From assembly GCA_029263125.1 (NCBI GenBank), contig JAJCYD010000043.1, positions 62,001-126,000 of the forward strand: a stretch of 64,000 bases of DNA, in the 5' to 3' direction. Below, piece by piece: positions 57,345 to 64,000 of this stretch. Every line of letters begins with the position of its first letter. Position 1 is the first letter of the stretch. This stretch comes from Solirubrobacteraceae bacterium. Its GTDB lineage: Bacteria; Actinomycetota; Thermoleophilia; Solirubrobacterales; Solirubrobacteraceae. A program made the position numbers and the translations under genes. The notes beneath the pieces were generated by a model, which was not told the origin of the DNA, did no database searches, and worked only from the letters and a program-made list of their open reading frames with translations.

Positions 57345-57902
57345 GTGACGTCCGAGACCCCGCTGCGTCTCATGACTGCGCAGGAACTGTTCGAATACCG
57401 CCGCGAGCCCTACCAGCAGGAGCTGGTCGACGGGATCCTCTATGAGATGGAGCCACCCGGAGTCGAGCATGGTGCGGTCGCGGCGCGTATCGCCGGTCTG
57501 CTGATGCGCCATGTCGAGCGGTCCGAGCTTGGGATCGTGTTCGCCAGCGAGGTCGGCTTCCTGCTGGCAACCGAGCCGGACACCGTGCGTGCGCCGGATG
57601 TGTCGTTCGTCGCCGCGGACCGGGTGGCGCAGACAGGCATCCCACGCCAGTACTGGCCCGGTCCGCCGGATCTCGCGGTCGAGGTCGTCTCGCCCAACGA
57701 CCGCCACGCGACGGTCGAGGCCACGGCGCTGCACTGGCTGGATGCCGGGACGCGCGCGGTCATGGTCGTGCAGCCGCGGCTGCGAACGGTGACCGTCTAC
57801 CTCGCCCGCGACGACATCCAGATCCTGCGCGCCGGCGAGACGCTGGATCTCGGCGACGTCGTGCCTGGCTGGTCGCCCGACGTCGACGGCTTCTTCGTCT
57901 GA
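57345..57902 (+). CDS. Uma2-family endonuclease-like protein
   Basis: 185 residues from a GTG. The family (DUF820, PD-(D/E)XK fold) is recognised by MTAQELFEYRREPYQQELVDG, GILYEMEPPGVEHGAVAARI, the catalytic Asp in RAPDVSFVAADR and the ExV motif in DLAVEVVSPNDRHATVEATA. Members are predicted restriction-type nucleases of unknown biology, often in multiple genomic copies. It sits between leuD and leuB with its own -10-like TAGATT, so it looks like an insertion into the leu cluster. Confidence 0.88.
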   Translation: MTSETPLRLMTAQELFEYRREPYQQELVDGILYEMEPPGVEHGAVAARIAGLLMRHVERSELGIVFASEVGFLLATEPDTVRAPDVSFVAADRVAQTGIPRQYWPGPPDLAVEVVSPNDRHATVEATALHWLDAGTRAVMVVQPRLRTVTVYLARDDIQILRAGETLDLGDVVPGWSPDVDGFFV

Positions 57903-57915
57903 GGCTGCTCTGACA

Positions 57916-57921
57916 TAGCCT
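57916..57921 (+). promoter_or_regulatory. Putative -10 box of leaderless leuB transcript
   Basis: TAGCCT lies 8 nt before the leuB ATG at 57930; no Shine-Dalgarno site between them. Confidence 0.35.
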
Positions 57922-57929
57922 GCCCGGCC

Positions 57930-58976
57930 ATGCCCACGATCATCACCCTGCCCGGCGACGGGATCGGCCCGGAGATCCTGGCGCCGGCCCTTGAGCTGCT
58001 GCGCACGATCAGCGAGGACTTCACCTTCGACGAGCACGCCTTCGGCGGGGCGGCGATCGACATCCATGGGACGGCGTTGACCGATGAGACGCTCGCCGCC
58101 TGCAGGAAGGCCGATGCGGTCCTGCTCGCCGCCGTCGGCGGACCGAAGTGGGACACGACCGATCCCGAGGCCCCCCGTCCCGAGCAGGGCCTGCTCGGGC
58201 TGCGCAAGGGCCTGGGCCTGTACGCGAACCTGCGTCCCGTCCGTCCCCTGCCGGCGCTGTATGACGCCAGCCCGCTCAAACGCGAGCGGATCGAGGGCAC
58301 TGACCTGCTCGTCGTGCGCGAGCTCACCGGCGGCATCTACTTCGGCGCCAAGACCCGCACTGCGCGCAGCGCCAGCGATCTCTGCGAGTACTCCGTCGAG
58401 GAGGTCGACCGCATCGCCCACGTCGCATTCGACGCCGCCCGGCTGCGGCGAAAGAAGGTCGCGAGCGTCGACAAGGCCAACGTCCTGGAGACCTCGCGCC
58501 AGTGGCGCGAGGTCGTGCACATCGTCCACAGGGCGCGCTACAACGACATCGAGCTGACCGACGTGCTCGTCGACAACGCGGCCATGCAGCTGATCGCGCG
58601 CCCCGCTGACTTCGACGTCATCGTCACCGAGAACCTCTTCGGCGACATCCTCTCCGACGAGGCCGCGATGATCACGGGCTCGATCGGGATGCTCCCCAGC
58701 GCGAGCCTCGGCGAGCACGGCGATCCCGGCCTCTTCGAGCCCGTCCACGGGTCGGCGCCGGACATCGCCGGCAGCGGCGCCGCCAACCCGCTGGCGATGT
58801 TCCTCTCGGCCGCGATGATGCTGCGCCACGGGCTCGGGCGCGACGCCGACGCGGCGGCCGTCGAGGCCGCCGTCGACCGTGCCCTGGATGGCGGCCTGCG
58901 CACGCGCGATCTCGGCGGCGAGGCGACGACGGCGCAGGCGACGCGCGCCGTGATCGACGAGCTCGGCCGGGAATAG
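57930..58976 (+). CDS. leuB: 3-Isopropylmalate dehydrogenase
   Basis: 348 residues. Family motifs: [99 protein letters not shown] followed by [11 protein letters not shown], and [20 protein letters not shown]. It oxidises and decarboxylates 3-isopropylmalate. In the citramalate route the same enzyme, or a close relative, oxidises methylmalate to 2-oxobutyrate. Confidence 0.96.
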   Translation: MPTIITLPGDGIGPEILAPALELLRTISEDFTFDEHAFGGAAIDIHGTALTDETLAACRKADAVLLAAVGGPKWDTTDPEAPRPEQGLLGLRKGLGLYANLRPVRPLPALYDASPLKRERIEGTDLLVVRELTGGIYFGAKTRTARSASDLCEYSVEEVDRIAHVAFDAARLRRKKVASVDKANVLETSRQWREVVHIVHRARYNDIELTDVLVDNAAMQLIARPADFDVIVTENLFGDILSDEAAMITGSIGMLPSASLGEHGDPGLFEPVHGSAPDIAGSGAANPLAMFLSAAMMLRHGLGRDADAAAVEAAVDRALDGGLRTRDLGGEATTAQATRAVIDELGRE

Positions 58977-59071
58977 CGCACCCACCGCTGGCCCGCGGGA
59001 CCCCGCCGCCCTAGAATCGCAGGCCGGGCCGCTGTGCACACGGCCCATTCGACTACCGCTAGGAGCCCGCC

Positions 59072-60010
59072 GTGAAGCAAGCCGACCTCATCTGGATGAA
59101 TGGTGAGTTCGTGGCATGGGAGGACGCCAAGGTCCATGTGCTCACCCACGGGCTGCACTACGGGACGGGTGTCTTCGAGGGCATCCGCTGCTATGACACC
59201 GAGTCCTGCGGCCCGGCGATCTTCCGCCATCGCGACCACCTGCGCCGCCTGGAGCGCTCGGCCGAGCTGTACTACATGCCCGCGCCCTTCGATGTCGAGG
59301 CGCTGCGCGCGGCGACCAACGAGCTGATCGGCCGCAACAACCTGCGCTCGTGCTACGTGCGGCCGCTGATGTACCGCGGCTACGGCCAGATGGGCCTGAA
59401 CCCGCTGGAGGCGCCGGTCGACGTCGCGATCGCCGTCTGGGAGTGGGGCGCCTACCTCGGCGAGGAGGGCAAGAAGAACGGCATCCGCACGAAGGTCTCC
59501 AGCTGGCGGCGCATCAGCCCCGGCTCGCTGATCCCGGCCGCGAAGGCGTCCGGCCAGTACCTCAACAGCGTGCTGGCGAAGATCGAATCCCAGAAGGCCG
59601 GCTACGAGGAGGCGATCCTGCTCGACGACCACGGCAACGTCTGCGAGGGCTCCGGCGAGAACATCTTCGTGGTCTGGGAGGGCCGGCTGGTGACCCCGCC
59701 GCCCGAGGCGTCGATCCTCGACGGCATCACGCGCAAGTCGGTCATCCAGATCGCTCGCGATCACGGCTATGAGGTCATCGAGCGCAACATCGCGCGCGCC
59801 GAGCTGTATCTCGCCGACGAGATCTTCATGACGGGCACCGCGGCCGAGCTCGTCCCGGTGCGCGAGGTCGACGACCACACGATCGGCGGCGGCCAGCCCG
59901 GCGAGGTGACGCGCACGATCCAGACGACGTTCGAGGACGCCCTGCACGGTCGCAGCGACGGCTACCGCGAGTGGCTGGATCCCGTCGGCGCGCCCGCGAA
60001 CGTCGCATGA
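59072..60010 (+). CDS. ilvE: Branched-chain amino-acid aminotransferase
   Basis: 312 residues, class IV PLP fold. Motifs: IWMNGEFVAWEDAKVHVLTHGLHYGTGVFEGIRCY, cut here to its key GLHYGTGVFEGIR; the PLP Lys in AAKASGQYLNSVLA; EEAILLDDHGNVCEGSGENIF; and MTGTAAELVPVREVD. It catalyses the last transamination for leucine, isoleucine and valine. A TAGAAT hexamer near 59011 and an AGGAG site before the ATG suggest a leadered transcript. It is coupled to cimA by an ATGA overlap. Confidence 0.95.
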   Translation: MKQADLIWMNGEFVAWEDAKVHVLTHGLHYGTGVFEGIRCYDTESCGPAIFRHRDHLRRLERSAELYYMPAPFDVEALRAATNELIGRNNLRSCYVRPLMYRGYGQMGLNPLEAPVDVAIAVWEWGAYLGEEGKKNGIRTKVSSWRRISPGSLIPAAKASGQYLNSVLAKIESQKAGYEEAILLDDHGNVCEGSGENIFVVWEGRLVTPPPEASILDGITRKSVIQIARDHGYEVIERNIARAELYLADEIFMTGTAAELVPVREVDDHTIGGGQPGEVTRTIQTTFEDALHGRSDGYREWLDPVGAPANVA

Positions 60011-61587
60011 CCCGGGTCGAGCTCTACGACGCGACGCTGCGCGACGGCATGGGCAGCGGCGGGCTGTCGCTGACCGCCGAGGAGAAGGTCCGCCTCGTGC
60101 ATCGCCTCGACGACCTCGGTATCGACCTGATCGAGGCGGGCTTCCCCGCGTCCAACCCCAAGGAAGCCGAGCTGTTCTCGCTGCTGGAGCACGAGCCGCT
60201 GGAGCACGCGACGATCGCGTCCTTCGGCATGACCCGCCGTCGCGGCGTGCTGGCCTCCGAGGACGCCGGCCTGCGGGTGCTGGCGGACTGCTTCGCGCCG
60301 GTTTGCACGATCGTCGGCAAGACCTGGACGCTGCACGTCGAGAAGGTCGTGCGCGCGACCCGTCAAGAAAACCTCGCGATGATCGCCGAGTCCGTGGCGT
60401 TCCTCGTCGCGCAGGGCAAGCGCGTGATCTTCGACGCCGAGCACGTCTTCGACGGCCTGCTCGCCGACCACGACTACGCGATCGCCTGCCTGCGCGCAGC
60501 GGCCGATGCCGGCGCGCAGCGCCTGGCGCTGTGTGACACCAACGGCCCCTCGCTGCCCAGCCAGGTCGCGGCCGCGGTCGCCGATGTCGCGTCGGCGCTG
60601 CCGGGCGTGGCGCTCGGGATCCACTGCCACGACGACGGCGGCTGCGCCGTCGCGAACTCGATGATGGCCGTCGAGGCCGGCGCGACGCAGGTGCAGGGCA
60701 CGATCAACGGGATCGGCGAGCGCACCGGCAACACCAACCTCATCACGATCATCGCCAACCTCCAGCTCAAGCTCGGCCATCGCGTCGTCTCCGACGAGCA
60801 GCTTCAGCGCCTGACCGAGACCGCGCACTTCGCCGACGAGCTGCTCAACCGCCAGCCCGACGCCGCCCAGCCCTACGTCGGCAAGCACGCCTTCGCGCAC
60901 AAGGCGGGCCTGCACGCCGCGGGCATTCGCGCGGATGCGACGACCTTCGAGCACATCGACCCCGCGCTGGTCGGCAACCGCCGCGACCTGCTCGTCTCCG
61001 AGCTGTCGGGCCGGGGCACCGTGACCGACAAGGCCGAGAGCGCGGGCCTCGCGCTGGACGACGAGGTGACCTCGCGCGTGCTGGAGCGGATGAAGGCGCT
61101 CGAGCACGGCGGCTACCAGTTCGAGGCCGCCGACGGCTCCTTCGAGCTGTTGCTGCGCAAGGAAGCCGGGCAGTACGAGCCGCTGTTTCGGCTGGAGTCC
61201 TGGCGCGTGATCGTCGAGCAGCGCGCCGACGGCAAGGTCGAGACCGAGGCGACGATCAAGATCTGGGTCGACGGCGAGCGCTACGTGCGCACCGCCGAGG
61301 GCAACGGCCCGGTCAACGCGCTCGACGCGGCGCTGCGTGCGGCGATCACGCAGACGCACCCGCACCTGTCGGACATCTGGCTGACGAACTTCAAGGTCCG
61401 CATCCTCGACGAGACGAAGGGCTCCGGCGCGACGATCAGGGTCCTCATCGAGTCCACCGACGGCGAGGACGAGTGGGGTTCGATCGGCGTGTCGACGAAC
61501 CTCATCGGCGCGTCGTGGATGGCGCTCGTGGACTCGCTGGAGTACGCCGAGCAGCCCAACCGCCTGCGCGGGCGCGCGACGGCCTAG
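60007..61587 (+). CDS. cimA: (R)-Citramalate synthase
   Basis: 526 residues, TIGR00977-type length. The N-terminal barrel begins VELYDATLRDGMGSGGLSLT and has DLIEAGFPASNPKEAELF, FGMTRRRGV and GIHCHDDGGCAVANSMMAVE. The 'GSGG' variant and the His-Cys-His-Asp segment fit citramalate synthase rather than isopropylmalate synthase. A single LeuA-dimer regulatory domain occupies about residues 395-520. It makes citramalate from pyruvate and acetyl-CoA, the threonine-independent entry to isoleucine, using LeuCD and LeuB encoded just upstream. Confidence 0.93.
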   Translation: MTRVELYDATLRDGMGSGGLSLTAEEKVRLVHRLDDLGIDLIEAGFPASNPKEAELFSLLEHEPLEHATIASFGMTRRRGVLASEDAGLRVLADCFAPVCTIVGKTWTLHVEKVVRATRQENLAMIAESVAFLVAQGKRVIFDAEHVFDGLLADHDYAIACLRAAADAGAQRLALCDTNGPSLPSQVAAAVADVASALPGVALGIHCHDDGGCAVANSMMAVEAGATQVQGTINGIGERTGNTNLITIIANLQLKLGHRVVSDEQLQRLTETAHFADELLNRQPDAAQPYVGKHAFAHKAGLHAAGIRADATTFEHIDPALVGNRRDLLVSELSGRGTVTDKAESAGLALDDEVTSRVLERMKALEHGGYQFEAADGSFELLLRKEAGQYEPLFRLESWRVIVEQRADGKVETEATIKIWVDGERYVRTAEGNGPVNALDAALRAAITQTHPHLSDIWLTNFKVRILDETKGSGATIRVLIESTDGEDEWGSIGVSTNLIGASWMALVDSLEYAEQPNRLRGRATA

Positions 61588-61601
61588 CGGACCTGCGGAA
61601 C

Positions 61602-62705
61602 GTGGAGGAGATCCCGCTCGCCCGGCCGGTGCTGGGCGCGGCCGAGGAGGAGGCCGTGCTCGGCGTGCTGCGCTCCGGCCAGCTGTCGCTGGGTCCGCGC
61701 GTGCCGGCCTTCGAGGCGGCGTTCGCGGCGCGCCTCGGCGTCGCTCACGCCTGCGCGGTGTCCAGCGGCACTGCCGGCCTGCATCTCGCGCTGCGCGCTG
61801 CCGGCGTCCGGGAGGGCCACGAGGTGATCACGTCGCCGTTCTCCTTCGTGGCCAGCGCCAACGCGCCGATCTACGAGCGTGCGCGGCCCGTCTTCGCCGA
61901 CATCGACGCGCGCACGCTGAATCTCGACCCGCGGGCCGCCGCCGCCGCGATCACCGAGCGCACGGCGGCGATCCTGCCCGTCCACATCTTCGGCTACCCC
62001 GCGGACCTGCCGGCCATCGAGGCGCTCGGCCTGCCGGTCGTCGAGGACGCCTGCGAGGCGCTCGGCGCCGTGCACGCCGATGGCGTCGCCGTCGGCGGCC
62101 GCGGGCACCCGGCGGCGTTCGGCTTCTACGCCAACAAGCAGCTGACGACCGGCGAGGGCGGCATGGTCACGACGGGCGACCGGGCGGTCAAGGCACGCAT
62201 CGACTCCGAGCGCAACCAGGGCCGCGCGCCGGACATGGGCTGGCTGGACCACGACCGCCTCGGCTTCAACTACCGCCTGTCGGACATCGCGTGCGCGATC
62301 GGCCTCGCGCAGCTCGATCGGCTCGACGCGATGCTCGCCGGTCGCGCTCGTGCCGCGGCGGCCTATCGCGAGGCCCTCGCGGGCATCGAGGGGCTGACGC
62401 TGCCCTGCGAGGACGCCGCCGGGGACCGTCGCGGCTGGTTCGTCTTCGTCGTGCAGCTGCCCCGCTCAAGCGATCGCGACGCGACGATCCGCGCCCTGCG
62501 CGAGCGCGGCGTGCAGTCCAAGCCCTACCTGCCCGCGATCCACCTCATGTCCTACTACCGCGAGACGTTCGGCCACCGCGAGGGCGAGTTTCCCGTCTGT
62601 GAGGACGTCGCGGCCCGCTCGGTGGCCCTGCCGTTCTTCCCCGAGCTCACCGACGGCCAGATCGAGCGCGTCGCGCTGGCGCTACGCGAGGTCCTTGGTC
62701 ACTGA
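61602..62705 (+). CDS. DegT/DnrJ/EryC1/StrS-family aminotransferase
   Basis: 367 residues from a GTG 14 bp after cimA. PLP aminotransferase of the sugar-aminotransferase family: ARPVLGAAEEEAVLGVLRSG, SSGTAGLHLALRA, VITSPFSFVASANAPIY, VVEDACEALGA, the PLP Lys in FYANKQLTTGEGGMV and GFNYRLSDIACAIGLAQL. Substrates are usually nucleotide-linked keto-sugars used for surface glycans or antibiotics. No sugar-nucleotide genes flank it, so its product is unknown. It may be co-transcribed with cimA. Confidence 0.9.
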   Translation: MEEIPLARPVLGAAEEEAVLGVLRSGQLSLGPRVPAFEAAFAARLGVAHACAVSSGTAGLHLALRAAGVREGHEVITSPFSFVASANAPIYERARPVFADIDARTLNLDPRAAAAAITERTAAILPVHIFGYPADLPAIEALGLPVVEDACEALGAVHADGVAVGGRGHPAAFGFYANKQLTTGEGGMVTTGDRAVKARIDSERNQGRAPDMGWLDHDRLGFNYRLSDIACAIGLAQLDRLDAMLAGRARAAAAYREALAGIEGLTLPCEDAAGDRRGWFVFVVQLPRSSDRDATIRALRERGVQSKPYLPAIHLMSYYRETFGHREGEFPVCEDVAARSVALPFFPELTDGQIERVALALREVLGH

Positions 62706-63368
62706 CAGCAGGTGGCCGCCCTCGTTGAAGCTGCGAACCGACCAGCGGCCGTCGGGAAAGACGATCAGGCGCGAGATCGAAGCGTTGTCGGCGTGGACGA
62801 ACGAGAACGCCCTGCTGCCGCATGCCTGCCTGCAGAGCTCGCCGATGACGCCGCCGTGGACCACCGCGACGACCGTCGCTCCCGGTCGCGACGCGGCGAC
62901 GATCCGCTCGATCCCGGATCGTGTGCGCCGCTCGAAGTCCTCCATGCGCTCCGCGCCGTCGATCACGTCCCAGCGCTCGGTCGCGAACACCTCCGGGATG
63001 CGCGGGTCGCCGTTGTGCAGGGCGATCCGGAAGGCGCCGCCGTCGAGCTCGCCGAGGTGGACCTCGCGCAGCTCGGGCACGACCTGCGGCTCTAGACCGG
63101 TCATCGCAGCCAGCGGGGCGGCCGTCTCCGCGGTCCGGCGCAGCGGCGTGATGAAGATCGCGTCGAAGCGCTCCTCGGCCAGTCGCATCGCGAGCGCGTG
63201 GGCTTGCATCCGCCCCTCGGGCGCCAGCGCGGGATCGGCCTGGCCCTCCAGCAGCTCCAGCGTCTCGCCATCGACCACGGCCTCCGAGGCGCCGTGGCGC
63301 GCCAGCACGATCTCGATCGCCTCCGGCGGGCGCGAGTAGTCGCGCTGGGGGTAGCTGCGCTCGGACAC
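62682..63368 (-). CDS. Histidine phosphatase family protein
   Basis: 228 residues from a GTG at 63368, chosen because TACCCT lies 7 nt upstream; an ATG at 63392 is also in frame. The phosphohistidine motif is EIVLARHGASEAVVDG; LAPEGRMQAHALAMRL, FITPLRRTAETAAPLA and VVAVVHGGVIGEL complete the active site. It lacks domains giving substrate identity. Its 3' end overlaps the DegT gene by 24 bp convergently. Confidence 0.88.
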   Translation of the reverse strand: MSERSYPQRDYSRPPEAIEIVLARHGASEAVVDGETLELLEGQADPALAPEGRMQAHALAMRLAEERFDAIFITPLRRTAETAAPLAAMTGLEPQVVPELREVHLGELDGGAFRIALHNGDPRIPEVFATERWDVIDGAERMEDFERRTRSGIERIVAASRPGATVVAVVHGGVIGELCRQACGSRAFSFVHADNASISRLIVFPDGRWSVRSFNEGGHLLSVTKDLA

Positions 63369-63391
63369 GGCGGGGAGGGTAGTGCCCCGCA

Positions 63392-63397
63392 TAGACT
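63392..63397 (+). promoter_or_regulatory. Putative -10 box of leaderless argH transcript
   Basis: TAGACT lies 8 nt before the argH ATG at 63406, in the 37-bp gap between the divergent phosphatase and argH starts. Confidence 0.4.
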
Positions 63398-63405
63398 CGC
63401 CCGCG

Positions 63406-64000
63406 ATGTCGCGCTTCTCCGAGCCCCAGGATCCGGTCTTCCGGCTGCTCAACACATCGCTGGGCTTTGACCGGCGGCTGTGGCATCACGACATCGCGCA
63501 GTCTCGTGCGCACGCGCGCATGCTGGCCGCTCAGCGGGTCATCGGCGACGAGGATCGCGATGCGCTGCTGGCGGCGCTCGACGCCGTCGAGGCCGAGCTC
63601 GCCGCCGGCACGTTTGGATTCGCTGAGGATGACGAGGACATCCACATGGCGATCGAGCGCCGCGTCACCGAGCTCGGCGGCCGCGCAGGCGGCAAGCTGC
63701 ACACGGCGCGCTCGCGCAACGACCAGGTCGCCACCGACGTGGCGATGTTCACGCGCGACGCGGCCGGCCACGCGGCCCGCGCGATCGACGCGCTGGCCGG
63801 CGTGCTCATCGACGCGGCCGAGGCGCACCTCGACTGGACGGTGCCCGGGTACACCCACCTGCAGCGCGCGCAGCCCGTCTACCTCTCCCACCATCTCCTC
63901 GCCTACGTCTGGATGCTGCTGCGCGACCGCGAGCGCTTCCGGTTCGCGGCGGCGCAGACGGCGGCCCTCCCGCTGGGTGCGGGCGCGCTGGCGGGGGTGA
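63406..64000 (+). CDS. argH: Argininosuccinate lyase (5' part)
   Basis: The frame runs from the ATG at 63406 to the window end, 198 codons with no stop, so about 40% of the usual 460-residue protein is visible. Motifs: FDRRLWHHDIAQSRAHARML, EDDEDIHMAIERRV, GGKLHTARSRNDQVATDVAM and GYTHLQRAQPVYLSHHLLAY, the last two being substrate-binding regions of the fumarase/ArgH superfamily. It splits argininosuccinate into arginine and fumarate. A TAGACT hexamer 8 nt upstream indicates a leaderless start. Confidence 0.95.
   Translation, partial: MSRFSEPQDPVFRLLNTSLGFDRRLWHHDIAQSRAHARMLAAQRVIGDEDRDALLAALDAVEAELAAGTFGFAEDDEDIHMAIERRVTELGGRAGGKLHTARSRNDQVATDVAMFTRDAAGHAARAIDALAGVLIDAAEAHLDWTVPGYTHLQRAQPVYLSHHLLAYVWMLLRDRERFRFAAAQTAALPLGAGALAGV

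Noticed and set aside
56511-59048. 845-codon open frame on the minus strand opposite the methyltransferase, Uma2 and leuB genes
   Set aside because: Crosses three real genes on the other strand and reads as composition-driven sequence without recognisable domains.

Overview
The window is high-GC (roughly 70%) bacterial chromosome with tightly packed genes, many GTG/TTG starts and stop/start overlaps of the ATGA or GTGA type. Gene content (GatCAB, a complete menaquinone set except MenG, LtrA-like protein, c-di-AMP riboswitches controlling M23 peptidases, many secreted hypothetical proteins) points to an actinobacterium. My inference is Thermoleophilia (Solirubrobacterales, Conexibacter-like); no rRNA or marker is present to prove it. 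I found no tRNA, rRNA, IS element or CRISPR array. A recurring TANNNT hexamer 6-9 nt before start codons suggests that many genes are transcribed without a leader.

Layout. 1-2559: polar amino-acid ABC transporter. 2588-4946: cupin, LtrA-family and secreted proteins. 5418-8571: gatCAB. 8572-11015: a decayed gene and small membrane proteins. 11107-13349: ilvBN. 13445-29504: menaquinone genes menF, menD, menH, menC, menA, menB and menE. These are interrupted by three tandem M23-peptidase paralogs, each behind a cyclic-di-AMP-type riboswitch (the first degenerate), and by a phosphopantetheinyl transferase, a TAP-like hydrolase and a GH3 enzyme. 29505-34423: beta-helix protein, methyltransferase, AlkA-type glycosylase, ECF sigma factor and putative anti-sigma. 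34496-39320: ilvC, then serC-serA behind a ZTP-type riboswitch. 39321-40963: gene remnants, two hairpin repeats and a secreted protein. 41039-46846: GH13 glucosidase and a complete sugar ABC importer. 46888-47990: a TIR protein coupled to a TIR-like protein, possibly a defence pair. 48918-51340: leucine-rich leader peptide and a leuA with a duplicated regulatory domain. 51411-53982: small membrane protein, histidine phosphatase, patatin, lipoprotein. 54052-61587: XRE-cupin regulator, leuC, leuD, methyltransferase, Uma2 nuclease, leuB, ilvE, cimA. 61602-64000: DegT aminotransferase, histidine phosphatase, start of argH.

How it fits together. The window encodes most of branched-chain amino-acid synthesis (ilvBN, ilvC, leuA, leuCD, leuB, ilvE), and cimA supplies 2-oxobutyrate for isoleucine from pyruvate, sharing LeuCD and LeuB. 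ilvD is not here. SerC and SerA make serine, the one-carbon donor that a ZTP sensor would logically control. The men genes take chorismate to demethylmenaquinone.
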